Origin: Stictocephala bisonia
Taxonomy: Eukaryota > Arthropoda > Insecta > Hemiptera > Membracidae
Assembly (NCBI GenBank): GCA_035578905.1
Contig: JAQJVL010000800.1
Span: 216,001-280,000 of the forward strand
DNA: 64,000 nucleotides
Reading direction: 5' to 3'
Part shown: positions 45,148 to 59,865 of the stretch, piece by piece
Position numbering within the stretch: the stretch's first letter is position 1
How the letters are laid out: every line of letters begins with the position of its first letter
Made by a program: the position numbers and the translations under genes
The notes under the pieces: model-generated
What the model was told of the DNA's origin: nothing
The model's input: the letters and a program-made list of their open reading frames with translations, nothing else
Database searches by the model: none

Positions 45148-46656
45148 TTCTCCTTATAATTTACTATGAAGCACTTTCTGCCAAGATACGTTTATTACAG
45201 TAGTGATTCAAAATCTTTCAACCTTGGTTAGTGATATTGACCCAGTAATTGATGAAGGGGTTGTTATGGTCAGACGTGTTCATCTATTATTCATTTAATA
45301 GGGGTTGCGACAAGAGTGGAACTTCTCCTTATAATATATTAAAAAACGCTCTATGCCAATATACGTTTATTACAGTAGTGATTCAAAATTTTTCAACCTT
45401 GGGTAGTGATATTGACCCAGTAATTGATGAAGGGGTTGTTATGGTCAGATGTGCTCATGTAGTATTCATTTACTAGGGGTTGCCTCAAGAGTGGAACTTC
45501 TCCTTATAATATATTACAAAACGCTCTCTGCCAATATAAGTTTACTACACAAGTGATTCACAATTAATTGTTCTACCTTGGGTAGTTATATTGACCCAAT
45601 AATTGATGAAGGGGTTGTTATGGTCAGATGTGCTCATGTAGTATTCATTTACTAGGGGTTGCCTCAAGAGTGGAACTTCTCCTTATAATATATTACAAAA
45701 CGCTCTCTGCCAATATACGTTTACTACACAAGTGATTCACAATTGTTCTACCTTGGGTAGTTATATTGACCCCGTTAGTGATGAAGGAGGAATTTTGGTC
45801 AGATGTGCTCGTGTAGTATTCATGTGTAGTGATATTGACCCAGTAATTGATGAAGGGATTGTTATGGTCAGATGTGCTCATGTAGTATTCATTTACTAGG
45901 GGTTGCCTCAAGAGTGGAACTTCTCTTTATAATATATTACAAAACGCTCTCTGACAATATACGTTTACTACACAAGTGATTCACAATTAATTGTTCTACC
46001 TTGGGTAGTTATATTGACCCAGTAATTGATGAAGGGGTTGTTATGGTCAGATGTGCTCATGTAGTATTCATTTACTAGGGGTTGCCTCAAGAGTGGAACT
46101 TCTCTTTATAATATATTACAAAACGCTCTCTGCCAATATACGTTTACTACTCAAGTGATTCACAATTAATTGTTCTACCTTGGGTAGTTATATTGACCCA
46201 GTAATTGATGAAGGGGTTGTTATGGTCAGATGTGCTCATGTAGTATTCATTTACTAGGGGTTGCCTCAAGAGTGGAACTTCTCTTTATAATATATTACAA
46301 AACGCTCTCTGCCAATATACGTTTACTACACAAGTGATTCACAATTGTTCTACCTTGGGTAGTTATATTGACCCAGTTAGTGATGAAGGAGGAATTTTGG
46401 TCAGATGTGCTCGTGTAGTATTCATATGTAGTGATATTGACCCAGTAATTGATGAAGGGGTTATTTTGGTCAGACGTGTTCATGTATTATTCATTTACAA
46501 GGGGTTGCGACAAGAGTGGAACACCTCCTTAAAATTTATTATGAAGCACTTTTTGCCAAGATACGTTTACCAGAGTAGTGATTCACAATCACAATTTTCC
46601 AGTCGTGGCTGATGGCATTGAACCAGTTAGTGATGAAGGGGTTGTTTTTTTCAGAC
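45148..46656. repeat. About 179-bp satellite (right part), about 8 units
   Basis: ACTAGGGGTTGC-type starts fall about 179 bp apart (45475, 45654, 46077, 46256). A longer unit of about 244 bp (45654-45898) has an extra 65 bp, a second GTGATATTGACCCAGT module. The same long form recurs at 46345-46500 and in the left part near 42000. Confidence 0.9.
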
Positions 46657-48060
46657 TCAAAACTGAAGTCTTTACAGTTCAATGAAAACAGTGTTTGCGT
46701 TTTGTATAATTTATAAACCACTATGGTTGTTTCAAAACAATAATTATACAGTATAAACAGTATAAAACCAAAGGCAATCTAAAATAAGTATTCTGTAAGT
46801 GTTTTCATTAGTTTTTTATTTATTTAAATCTATTGCACTATGTTACACTATTATTATAACACAACTATAGTTAGTTTTTATAATACTTAGCATTTTTATA
46901 TAAAGTGGGGAGGAAAAATGTTTGCCTTCCTGATTAATGCAGCTAATTAAGACTAACGTAGATTAAAACAAGTCTTATGTGGTTGGCTTCCATTCAAATA
47001 TTTTTTTATAGTAAATAGATAATAAAAGACTATTAAATATTATATTCGTAAACCACAGAGGTAGATTTTGAAAAAGTACATTGGGAATAAAGAAAACCTT
47101 ACTTTCTTCTGCTGTAAATTATACTATCGACAATGAATGAACGTAGCTCTACGACTATGGATGGATACTCAGCGTTTATATTTATTTTGTGTGCAGTAGT
47201 ATCAAATAATCAGAAATCACCAGCTTTTAAGTACGTATCCTCTAAATTTAAATAAGGAATAAAGTTTGAGAGGAGTGAAACCCTGTAATATCAATACATG
47301 AGAAGATGCAAATATCCCTCTCAAACAAACTTTATATAGCTGTTTTCTTAATTGATTTCATCATATTTAACTAATACATAGTGCTACGTTTGACCATCAT
47401 AGTGACAGTGACATTGAAAAAAACACTAAAATTTCTAACGAAGTTACTAAATTTTTAAATAAATACTTTATACAGAGCAGCAGTGTTAAGCTGTCCAATA
47501 TGGAAGAGGAAAATTATGTGAAAAAAGATAATTATGCATTAGTTTGTATCGCAAGTACTGTACGGATACAATTATTTAATTTAGCACTACCTCAGTCCAT
47601 GTCAGTAGCTCGTCTTCTGAGAGGTAATATGAAGAAACGTTTAAAACAAGTTTCTAAGAAGACCTCTCTTAAACTTAACCTGGGTAGTAGCCTTACCGGT
47701 CAGACAGGTTGCATACAAAGACGGGGTCCATCGCCGGTCACCAATCCAAGGAACAGCCACGCTCGATTTTGTTTACGCCATTATCTCACGATAATGTCGG
47801 AACCTCCTGTCAAGGTCACTGGATTTAAGTACTTAAAAAATATTATGTTAAGTAATTATCTAGTTTTATTATGTACCATACACTTACTTATCTGCCTGAC
47901 TATTTGTGCTTCAGTTCCACCATCCTTTATCCTGGACACAGTACTTTATTTAATACTTGAGTACTTCCATTACAATATAAACTTTAGATCTGAAATAAAA
48001 TTGATGGAGGTTTTTTTGCCATTCTACGCCCGTGACAGTTTTACTTTGATTGTTTAGCGT
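46657..48060. other. AT-rich sequence, possible decayed LINE pieces
   Basis: At 47390-47480 one frame reads ISNEVTKFLNKYF, reminiscent of the LINE linker before the RT (compare VANLFNKYF near 28150). A 185-codon frame (47500-48057) has no recognisable domain and is not supported as a gene. Confidence 0.35.
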
Positions 48061-48061
48061 T

Positions 48062-48175
48062 GTCAAGGGACAACGGTCCAAATACGTCAAGCTAAGTTTA
48101 GTTGAACGTTGAACCTTCAGTGATTTAAACCCACGAACTCCTGCATCGAAGACAGGTGTGCTAGACACCTACGAT
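48062..48175 (-). mobile_element. tRNA-like SINE, copy 1
   Basis: The minus strand has an A-box-like GTAGGTGTCTAGCAC and a B-box-like GTTTAAATCAC (48120-48130). It ends with TTTGGACCGTTGTCCC, shared with the copy 120 bp downstream. Confidence 0.5.
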
Positions 48176-48289
48176 GGGAAGATATTCTAAAAATGGAAGT
48201 AGAAACAGTCCTGCTCAATATTACAGCCAAGTTGGTTAGCAGTCTTTCTACGCAAGAGGATTTTTTTACTGTTAGTACACACTTGTTAG

Positions 48290-48412
48290 GTACAACGGTC
48301 CAAACTCATTGAGCAAAATGTTAGATGAACCTCCGGGATTGGAACCTGTAACCATCTGCATATGAATCACAAATGCTCACCACTAAGCCTAAGCCTTGAC
48401 CGCTAAGCCGGC
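48290..48412 (-). mobile_element. tRNA-like SINE, copy 2
   Basis: The minus strand carries GGCTTAGTGGTGAGC (A box) and GGTTCCAATCC (B box, 48336-48346) at tRNA spacing, then TTTGGACCGTTGTACC. The B box fits the RNA polymerase III consensus except one base. It forms a same-orientation pair with 48062-48175. Confidence 0.6.
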
Positions 48413-48420
48413 TGGTCATT

Positions 48421-50892
48421 TTAGTACTCACCCACTCACATACTAGCAGATGTTTATCCATAGAATGTTTCTTCAAATAGTGTACAAAAGGAGAAACTAA
48501 CTAAGGTGAACTGCGCTGTTGGTGGGAGCAGTGGTTGTGAACAGTCAACAATCAAGTGAGTCTATTGTGTTGTGAGTTGTTCTAGGCTAGAACAATGAGT
48601 CTATTGTTCCACGTAAACATGTGCTTTATAATCTAGTAGGCCTATGTTAGTCTGCGTATGTCTACCATGTTCAATTAAGCAAGCCTATGTTAGTAGTCAT
48701 CCAACAGAGTAAACACAAAAAGACTGGAATAAAAAAATTTTACACATAATTTTACTAAAGAAAACTTAGTTCTTATTAGATTGTACGTGCAATATTGTGG
48801 TTATTTTTAAAATCACCATCTAGCTAGATTTTATTCAATAAATTAAATCTACTATGTACTGTATTTTTTGGAACATTTACTACACTAAATTTATTATTTC
48901 CTGAAAGTGTAAAATAATTATGTTTGGTTTTGAAAACCTGGCATTAATTTTAGATTATAATTGAGTATAGAAAATAAGTTTCTTTTGAATACCTGGAGGA
49001 TAGATTATAATTTATTTTAAAGATAAATATTGCAGGAATGTGTTACAAATAGACCTAGGTACGCATTAAAAGTATTTTATTTTTGTCAGCTCATTTTAAA
49101 GAAAATAAATGAAAAGACCATAGATATACCTCTTCTATAGAATTGGCGCACAAAAAATCAGGGAATTTAAAAATAACTATCAACAAACATTTATGACAAA
49201 ATTATAAATTTCATAATTATCATAACTGGGTATTCTTAGCCATTTGAAGTATTATTAGACTAGACAATAGGATTTTAACGTAATTATTTGAATCATTATT
49301 GCTTTTTTTGGTCTTTTATACATTTTTTAAATGAAGAAAATTACCAATAAATCAAGAAGATAAAAGTAAAAGTAATCAAGATCGAATTATTAAAAAACGT
49401 TCAGGACACAATTTATTTAAAATAGTTGTAAAAGAAGGAACAATTTAGAATATAAATGTAAGTACCAATTTTTAAGTTAAATAGCTTGGATTGCTGTTTT
49501 ATTTTGATAAATAAAATGAAACATAGTCTAAAACTCTTAATTTGGGTTATACAGTTGTTGACTAAATATCCTATCCTTGTTATTTTGATGTAAATAATAT
49601 GATTACTAGTAAACACTGGGGGAGGGGGGGGTTGAGAGATACAGGTAATATGCATCGAAGCAGTAACACACCTTCCTAAAGTTGTATGGAAGTCTAACAC
49701 ATGAAAACTTGTTTGGTACAAAATGATTGGAGATCTCCAATACTTCAAGTCTTTTAAAGCATATTCACTACGTTTCGATATGTACAAAAATTTCTGCCAT
49801 CTCCACGTTTTACTAGCTTAGTATACATTATAACTACTTTTCTTAATCCATAGTATTTTATGAAAGTTTAAAAAAATACACGTTTATAGATTACGGTTGA
49901 CTGTTAAGAAAGTCGCGTATTATTAAAAACTATTACAAATAACACAATAATCACTAATTATAAAACACAATAGGAAATAAAAAATATTTAAATGTTAAAC
50001 AATACACAGAGCAGGTCATTTAATGGAAAACATTTTCAACTCATGCAAACACGTTCAAACCGAAGCAGTTTATAAGAAATGTTAAAGATGAAGTTAGTGT
50101 AACATCAGTTAACAATTAATAATGAGTGTGAGGTATTGTTTTATATAAAAGCCTAAAAATAAGAGTAAACATGGTTGGATAAGAGAAAACGAATAGTTTA
50201 TTCATGATTAGTAATAAAGCTCTTTCCGGTTTGTCCTGTAGCAATACAATCCCATTTTATTTAAAGTATGCTCATCACTGTACGGAATGTTTATTTAAAA
50301 CAAAATACAGAAAGATAACTAAAATCTGAAAAATAGACAGTCTTTTATTGGGGTTGTTAAATAAACTATTTATTCAATTAATTGCTAAAAACATATTTTG
50401 AAATTATATTTAACAGTTTACATTTATATATTTTAATAAATGTTACAAAATATACCCTACTTTCCTTATTAAAGGTGCATACATTCAAATTTAGTTTGAA
50501 ATTACATTTTTCATCAAACTACAATATACGTAGAGATATCTGCTAACGTTATTTTAAAATTATAATAGATAGTTCAAATACATTAAGAATTACAATTACT
50601 AGTTGATTTTTAGTAAAATCTTAAAACAAAATAGTTACCAATGATTATCAATATATGCCAGAATTTCGATTGTTCCTTTATTTATTTATTTTTTTTTTTG
50701 AAGGGGATGGATTCTGAATTCAAAACGAATATCTTACTCAGTCCATGAAACCCCATTATTCATTAAAATAAAATTTAGTGTGAGAGAAAATGGAGAAGAT
50801 TCAGAGGGATTGCTTATCAAGAATCATTCCTAGTCCCAGAGGCAATATCTGTGACAACACCTTTCTAAAGCACATATTGCGTTGATATATCA
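48421..50892. other. AT-rich sequence without recognised features
   Basis: Only a short match to the 21.4 kb foldback family (AACTAACTAAGGTGAACT, about 48496). Nothing else recognised. A 124-codon minus frame at 49413-49787 has no motif. Confidence 0.45.
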
Positions 50893-52215
50893 AGACTAGT
50901 AACCCTGAGGTATCTAAACAGTCAACTTATGGGGATGGTGTAGGAGGTTAAGTGATCTTCACTGGAGGGTACTGTTTGACCAGCACCTATCTAGCCTACA
51001 CGGCATCATCGTGAGATTACAGATTTAGTATCATACCTCACTAGGATGAGTACCACAACTGGAAACCCTGAGGTATCTAAACAGTCAGCTTGTGGGGAAA
51101 GTATAGCAGGTTAAGTTATGTTCACTGGAGGGTACTGTTTGACCAGCACCTATCTAGCCTACACGGCATCATCGTGAGATTACAAACTCTGCATCATAAA
51201 TCACTAGCATGAGGACCACGACTGGAAACCCTGAGGTATCTAAACAGTCAACTTAAGGGGATGGTGTAGGAGGTTAAGTGATCTTCACTGGAGGGTACTG
51301 TTTGACCAGCACCTATCTAGCCTACACGGCATCATCGTGAGATTACAAACTCTGCATCATAAATCACTAGCATGAGGACCACGACTGGAAACCCTGAGGT
51401 ATCTAAACAGTCAGCTTGTGGGGAAAGTGAAGCAGGTTAAGTTATGTTCACTGGAGGGTACTGTTTGACCAGCACCTATCTAGCCTACACGGCATCATCG
51501 TGAGATTACAAACTCTGCATCATAAATCACTAGCATGAGGACCACGACTGGAAACCCTGAGGTATCTAAACAGTCAGCTTGTGGGGAAAGTGTAGCAGGT
51601 TAAGTGATCTTCACTGGAGGGTACTGTTTGACCAGCACCTAGCTAGCCTACACGGCATCCATCGTGAGATTACAAACTCTGCATCATAAATCACTAGCAT
51701 GAGGACCACGACTGGAAACCCTGAGGTATCTAAACAGTCAGCTTGTGGGGAAAGTGTAGCAGGTTAAGTAATGTTCACTGGAGGGTACTGTTTGACCAGC
51801 ACCTATTTAGCAAACACGAAACCCATCATGAGATTACAGATTTAACATCATACGTCACTAGGATGAGGACTACGACAGAAAACAATAAGATAAATAATAG
51901 TCAGCTTGTGGGGAGTGTGAAGCAATAAAGGTGATATTCACTGGAGGGTACTGTTTGACCAGCACCTATCTACATGGAACCCATGTAGCCTACATGGAAC
52001 CCATCAGAGATTACAGATTTAGTATCATACCTCACTAGGATGAGGACCACAACTGGAAACCCTGGGGTGGCTAAACAGTCAACTATGGGGGGATGGTGTA
52101 GCAGGGTATATTTACTGGAGGGTGCTGTTTGACTGGCACATATCTAGCCTACACGGTATCTATAATGAGATTACTGACTCAGCATTATACTACTTTGGAT
52201 GTAGGACTGTCAGAT
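50893..52215. repeat. 163-bp satellite, about 8 copies
   Basis: GTTTGACCAGCACCTATCTA recurs at 50974, 51137, 51300 and 51463 (period 163). The unit also has AACCCTGAGGTATCTAAACA and CACTGGAGGGTACT. The last two units near 52000-52215 are clearly more diverged. Confidence 0.95.
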
Positions 52216-53374
52216 AGTATCAGGAAGAAACCCCGTATTTTTTATAGATTGTATGCTTCAATCAATAAGGGAAATAACATTCTACTGTAATATTTATTAA
52301 TGGATATTTAAAGCGGCAAATACGAAATCAAAAACATGTACATTGACATTAAAATTTAATTTATAGCCATAAAAAATAATAAATATTAATAATTAAAGTT
52401 GTTTCAAAGAAAGTTATGGATAATTATAATATTTACTGTGCCAACAAACAGATTAATTATTTAATTATATGTTACTCAATCATTTATGTTATTACATGTC
52501 AACTAAATCTTTTCATAGAATAATTAGCTGTCAGGTGATTAATTTAACATAAAACAATTTACTCATTATATAGATTCATATCTAAGGAAAGTTTAATATC
52601 AAAAGGAGTTTAACAGAAGTGTTTAAAGTTGGTTGGCCAAACGAGTTTTAAAGGACCTAGAGAGCATTTAGGAGTCTTCGATGCTTTAGGGGGCCTAGAG
52701 AAGTAATGATTCTAAGCTAGGAATGTTTTTTCACTCAAAATATACCTCTGTCTCTGAAGAAATTTAAATTATTTTTAAAATTAAATATATTTTTATCTAA
52801 ATAAATACGTACATTTATTGTGTGGAACAACCATCAACCGACTAGCGATTTTATGGATTACAAATTAAAAAACATAACACTTTTCCAGCTAGTATTTAAG
52901 TAACATATTTTAGATAATATTTCTTATAAATTAAGGAACTTTTCGATATCGAAACAAGTATATCTATGATATAAATAAATGGTACCAGGTAACTGGCACA
53001 AACTTTCTCCCTTTCCCTTTGTTATGTCAGATTGTTTAAAAAATGAAAATCAAAGGATGTAAGAACATCCCTAAATAAAAACAGATGTTCAATTAATTAC
53101 ATTTCTAAGGAATGGACAAACGAAACAATTATTTTATTAAAATAAAAGTATTGAGAAAAAATAATCTTTAAAAACAGCTGTTCAATTAATCACATAGCCA
53201 TATTTTATGTAAACAGCCTTCGACATATTGAATGTTGGCTTCCGACCTTCAGCCTCCAACCCCAACTTAGTGGGGTGGTAAATAAAATATTTTTAGTTGT
53301 AATTTGCATCTTTATTAAAAATTTAATCACTATCATTAGAATACAGCTAGAAAAAATTGCATCGAATAAATAGG
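52216..53374. other. AT-rich sequence without recognised features
   Basis: A short repeat (CAGMTGTTCAATTAATYACA at about 53084 and 53177) is the only structure noticed. Confidence 0.45.
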
Positions 53375-53445
53375 ACTACATGGTACCTATAACGAGACTA
53401 TAGGCTCAGCATCACACTTCACTAGTTTGAAGACCACGACAAAAA
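53375..53445 (+). repeat. Isolated diverged fragment of the 163-bp satellite
   Basis: ACATGGTACCTATAACGAGA, GGCTCAGCATCAC, TTCACTAGTTTGAAGACCAC and GACAAAAAC line up in order with the satellite unit, 1.2 kb outside the array. Confidence 0.65.
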
Positions 53446-53718
53446 CAAATAATAAATGAGTGTTTTTGCCCGCAGAAAACTAGTCAACAACAAGTCAAGT
53501 TAGAGACGTGCGGTTTATACTAAAATATTTTAGATTGTAATACACATCTTTCCCGAAAATTTAATAAACATTGTTTGAGCAACTTTTGTATGTTTTTCCC
53601 ATAAAAAAATGATAATAAATTTCAAAACGGTGAAAAAATGGACTGGATAAATTGACTAACTAAATTTACATAACAAATTTGATAAGCATTGATCCATGCG
53701 TTTGGTCTCCAGCGAACT

Positions 53719-54834
<1,116 letters not shown>

Positions 54835-54957
54835 CTACAGGCCTGTGCGTGAACTTATTCAACGAGTTAAGTACCGACCGATGGCTCAGCGGGGATTTGA
54901 ACCTAAAATGTTTCGCTCCGCAGCCCGAAGCCTAGCCACTGTGTCACCACGCCGGCA
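54835..54957 (-). mobile_element. tRNA-derived SINE
   Basis: The minus strand starts GCCGGCGTGGTGACACAGTG (A box) and has GGTTCAAATCC (B box, 54893-54903), a strong polymerase III match, about 45 bp downstream. The head resembles the SINE at 48290 (GCCGGC, GGCTTAG). The body continues toward 54835 with no clear tail. Confidence 0.65.
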
Positions 54958-55489
54958 ATATGGTACCACTAATGATTTCTTAATGTACATTATTTGGTCA
55001 TGCCAATTTACCCAAATATATTTTTAAAATATTTATTTATTGGTTACTCTCTTACAAAGCAACTATTTAAAAAATACATTTGAAATGCCATAAGCTACAA
55101 TATATTTATTTAATTGTAATTATTTCTGATTTGAATTTCATGGTTTCTAATGAATTTGTAAAGCGATAACTTGAAGTTATTATTTATAACAACATGATAT
55201 AAATAGAATATTAACTTAAGAACATATTTAATCTCAAACTTTATAAAATAGGCTGAAACAGGATTTTGGATATTGTGTTAGAAGCTGCTTACAAACATTT
55301 ATCGTGAATATAATAATTGATTAATATAAATGCATGATAAGTAAGACCAATGCAGAGCAACATTATTTATAATAACATGGCTACATTTGAAGATAGTAAG
55401 AGTTGAAAAAATATAATATTGCTTAAGGAATTTATTCAGTAAAGCCATTCATACATTTAAATAACATTAATTTATTCTAATCAATATTG
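54958..55489. other. AT-rich sequence without recognised features
   Basis: Nothing recognised. Confidence 0.45.
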
Positions 55490-58400
55490 ATATATTTGAT
55501 TTATTATTGTTGTTCACACGTGGGCCAATCAGAACAGTACAGGTAAACATATTTCGTGAATTAGTATTTATTTGTGGCTATTATTGATTTATTATTGTTG
55601 TTCACACGTGGGCCAATCAGAACAGTACAGGTAAATATGTTTGATAAATTAGTACTTATTTGTGGCTATATTTGATTTATTATTGTTGTTCACACGTGGG
55701 CCAATCAGAACAGTACAGGTAAACATATTTGATGAATTAGTATTTATTTGTGGCTATATTTGATTTATTATTGTTGTTCACACGTGGGCCAATCAGAACA
55801 GTACAGGTAAATATGTTTGATGAATTAGTATTTATTTGTGGCTATATTTGATTTATTATTGTTGTTCACACGTGGGCCAATCAGAAAAGTACAGGTAAAC
55901 ATGTTTCATGAATTAGTATTTATTTGTGGCTATTATTGATTTATTATTGTTGTTCACACGTAAGCCAATCAGAACAGTACAGGTAAATATGTTTGATAAA
56001 TTAGTACTTATTTGTGGCTATATTTGATTTATTATTGTTGTTCACACGTGGGCCAATCAGAAAAGTACAGGTAAACATGTTTCATGAATTAGTATTTATT
56101 TGTGGCTATTATTGATTTATTATTGTTGTTCACACGTGGGCCAATCAGAACAGTACAGGTAAATATGTTTGATGAATTAGTACTTATTTGTGGCTATATT
56201 TGATTTATTATTGTTGTTCACACGTGGGCCAATCAGAACAGTACAGGTAAATATGTTTGATGAATTAGTACTTATTTGTGGCTATATTTGATTTATTATT
56301 GTTGTTCACACGTGGGCCAATCAGAACAGTACAAGTAAATATGTTTGATGAATTAGTATTTATTTGTGGCTATATTTGATTTATTATTGTTGTTCACACG
56401 TGGGCCAATCAGAACAGTACAGGTAAATATGTTTGATGAATTAGTATTTATTTGTGGCTATATTTGATTTATTATTGTTGTTCACACGTGGGCCAATCAG
56501 AACAGTACAGGTAAATACGTTTGATGAATTAGTATTTATTTGTGGCTATATTTGATTTATTATTGTTGTTCACACGCAGGCCAATCAGAACAGTATAGGT
56601 AAATACGTTTGATGAATTAGTAATTATTTGTGGCTAAATTTGATTTATTATTGTTGTTCACACGTGGGCCAATCAGAACAGTACAGGTAAATACGTTTGA
56701 TGAATTAGTATTTATTTGTGGCTATATTTGATATATTATTGTTGTTCACACGTGGGCCAATCAGAACAGTACAGGTAAATATGTTTGATGAATTAGTATT
56801 TATTTGTGGCTATATTTGATTTATTATTGTTGTTCACACGTGGGCCAATCAGAACAGTACAGGTAAATACGTTTGATGAATTAGTATTTATTTGTGGCTA
56901 TATTTGATTTATTATTGTTGTTCACACGTGGGCCAATCAGAACAGTACAGGTAAATACGTTTGATGAATTAGTACTTATTTGTGGCTATATTTGATATAT
57001 TATTGTTGTTCACACGTGGGCCAATCAGAACAGTACAGGTAAATATGTTTGATGAATTAGTATTTATTTGTGGCTATATTTGATTTATTATTGTTGTTCA
57101 CACGTGGGCCAATCAGAACAGTACAGGTAAATACGTTTGATGAATTAGTACTTATTTGTGGCTATATTTGATTTATTATTGTTGTTCACACGTGGGCCAA
57201 TCAGAACAGTACAGGTAAATACGTTTGATGAATTAGTACTTATTTGTGGCTAAATTTGATTTATTATTGTTGTTCACACGTGGGCCAATCAGAACAGTAC
57301 AGGTAAATATGTTTGATGAATTAGTACTTATTTGTGGCTATATTTGATATATTATTGTTGTTCACACGTGGGCTAATCAGAACAGTACAGGTAAATACGT
57401 TTGATGAATAAGTATTTATTTGTGGCTATATTTGATTTATTATTGTTGTTCACACGTGGGCTAATCAGAACAGTACAGGTAAATACGTTTGATGAATTAG
57501 TATTTATTTGTGGCTATATTTGATTTATTATTGTTGTTCACACGTGGGCCAATCAGAACAGTACAGGTAAATATGTTTGATGAATTAGTATTTATTTGTG
57601 GCTATATTTGATTTATTATTGTTGTTCACACGTGGGCCAATCAGAAAAGTACAGGTAAACATGTTTCATGAATTAGTATTTATTTGTGGCTATTATTGAT
57701 TTATTATTGTTGTTCACACGTGGGCCAATCAGAACAGTACAGGTAAATATGTTTGATAAATTAGTACTTATTTGTGGCTATATTTGATTTATTATTGTTG
57801 TTCACACGTGGGCCAATCAGAAAAGTACAGGTAAACATGTTTCATGAATTAGTATTTATTTGTGGCTATTATTGATTTATTATTGTTGTTCACACGTGGG
57901 CCAATCAGAACAGTACAGGTAAATATGTTTGATGAATTAGTACTTATTTGTGGCTATATTTGATTTATTATTGTTGTTCACACGTGGGCCAATCAGAACA
58001 GTACAGGTAAATATGTTTGATGAATTAGTACTTATTTGTGGCTATATTTAATTTATTATTGTTGTTCACACGTGGGCCAATCAGAAAAGTACAGGTAAAC
58101 ATGTTTCATGAATTAGTATTTATTTGTGGCTATTATTGATTTATTATTGTTGTTCACACGTGGGCCAATCAGAACAGTACAGGTAAATATGTTTGATAAA
58201 TTAGTACTTATTTGTGGCTATATTTGATTTATTATTGTTGTTCACACGTGGGCCAATCAGAACAGTACAGGTAAATATGTTTGATGAATTAGTATTTATT
58301 TGTGGCTTTATTTGATTTATTATTGTTGTTCACACTTGGGCCAATCAGAACAGTACAGGTTAATATGTTTGATGAATTAGTACTTATTTGTGGCTATATA

Positions 58401-58760
58401 TGATTTATTATTGTTGTTCACACTTGGGCCAATCAGAACAGTACAGGTAAATATGTTTGATGAATTAATACTTCTTTGTGGCTATATTTGATATATTATT
58501 GTTGTTCACACGTGGGCCAATCAGAACAGTGTAGGTATTGATGTTTGATGAATTAGGCTTTCTTTGTGGCTATACTTGTTTTATTATTGTTGTTCACACG
58601 TGGGCCAATCAGAACAGTGTACAGGTAATGATGTTTGATGAATTAGTCTTTCTTTGTGGCTATATTTGTTTTATTATTGTTGTTCACACATGGACGAATC
58701 AGTGCAGGTAATAATGTTTGGTGAATTAGTCTTTCTTTGTGGCTATATTTGTTTTATTAT
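55490..58760. repeat. 88-bp satellite, about 37 copies, with E-box and CCAAT box
   Basis: The unit reads TTCACACGTGGGCCAATCAG, AACAGTACAGGTAAATATGT, TTGATGAATTAGTATTTATT, TGTGGCTATATTTGATTTAT, TATTGTTG. Nearly every unit keeps CACGTG and CCAATCAG 3 bp apart. A variant (AGAAAAGTACAGGTAAACAT with TTTCATG) recurs at about 55885, 56060, 57640, 57820 and 58085, showing block duplication. The last three units diverge. Confidence 0.96.
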
Positions 58761-59689
58761 TTTGTAGTAAGCTCTTTCTCTCACCACAGTACGTTGTTTT
58801 TCAAGGTATCCTCTGACCGACCTTCTGTTCAAAGAACTTTTGCATGAAAATGTTTATTTTTTTATTGTCAGATTGCATTACAGTATTCTATTTTCTTTTA
58901 ATGCATAAATCCATTTTATTGTTTTTCTTTTGGCTCCAATTTAAATAATTATTAATGAATAAAATGTATATTATTATTTTAAATATTCAGAGGAAATCAA
59001 ATAATTGTTTTATGCTGAAAGAGATCTACGCTAATGTATAACTGTATTGGATGCTACAATATGATTGGTTACTAATTCGAAAAGGTATTGAAGGAGATCA
59101 GTCTGGTAAACCTGGGGGTCATTTCAGATTTCTCTATTTACTATATATGTTTATTTGAGTACTTTAATGACTTAAATTATACTAGATTTTCCTGATATAA
59201 TGTTAGTAGGGATTACTTTAACCAATCTCTGTCGTGGTAAATAGCATTACACAGTTGGTTAAAATATAAACACAAAATCAAGTTTGCCTATATCTAAAGA
59301 CTTACATAAAGTTTAAGATGATATATATATTAACATATTTTAGAATATTAAATTGTGTATTGTTTCATAGTAAATTGTAGGATGTCAAAAAGAAACTGGA
59401 AATTTGTATTTTTAAGAAATAATAGCCTATCCTAATTATAAACTTAATTAAATATAAAATTAGTCCAAAAATCAATAATTATACTAGTACACATAAATTT
59501 ATTGACTTCTAGTCAATAAATTTATATAAAAATTTCTCCATGGAACTATTTACTATTAAGATATGGAATATTATAAAACGCAACATATTTTTACTCTTAT
59601 CGCCTTTTATTGGTTATTACTTTACAAAGTATGGATCCAAATAACATTTAATATGTAGTTTTGTAATGATATTGAATAATCAACTTAAC
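58761..59689. other. AT-rich sequence without recognised features
   Basis: Nothing recognised. Confidence 0.45.
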
Positions 59690-59865
59690 GGAAAATAGTC
59701 GATCCTTATATATATGTATATATAATACGTGATCCACTTTTTGTCAACGCAACTACTATACTCTATGATTAGTTGAACGATTTGTACGGTTGAGGTGTCA
59801 AACAATTTGCTTCTGTTCGAGTTGTGAAATAAGGTCTTAATTATTCAATATCTTAACGGCGAAGT
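59690..59865 (+). repeat. Dispersed repeat family E, copy 2
   Basis: Matches 24845-25035 in the same orientation (TATATATAATACGTGA, TTTTTGTCAAC, AATAAGGTCTTAATT). Confidence 0.6.

Noticed and set aside
47500..48057. Host gene of 185 codons
   Set aside because: No recognisable domain, odd composition with a T-rich hydrophobic end, and neighbouring LINE-like scraps. The SINE pair starts right after it.
55490..58760. CRISPR array
   Set aside because: The repeat is a head-to-tail satellite with no unique spacers, in a eukaryotic context. The same applies to all other arrays here.
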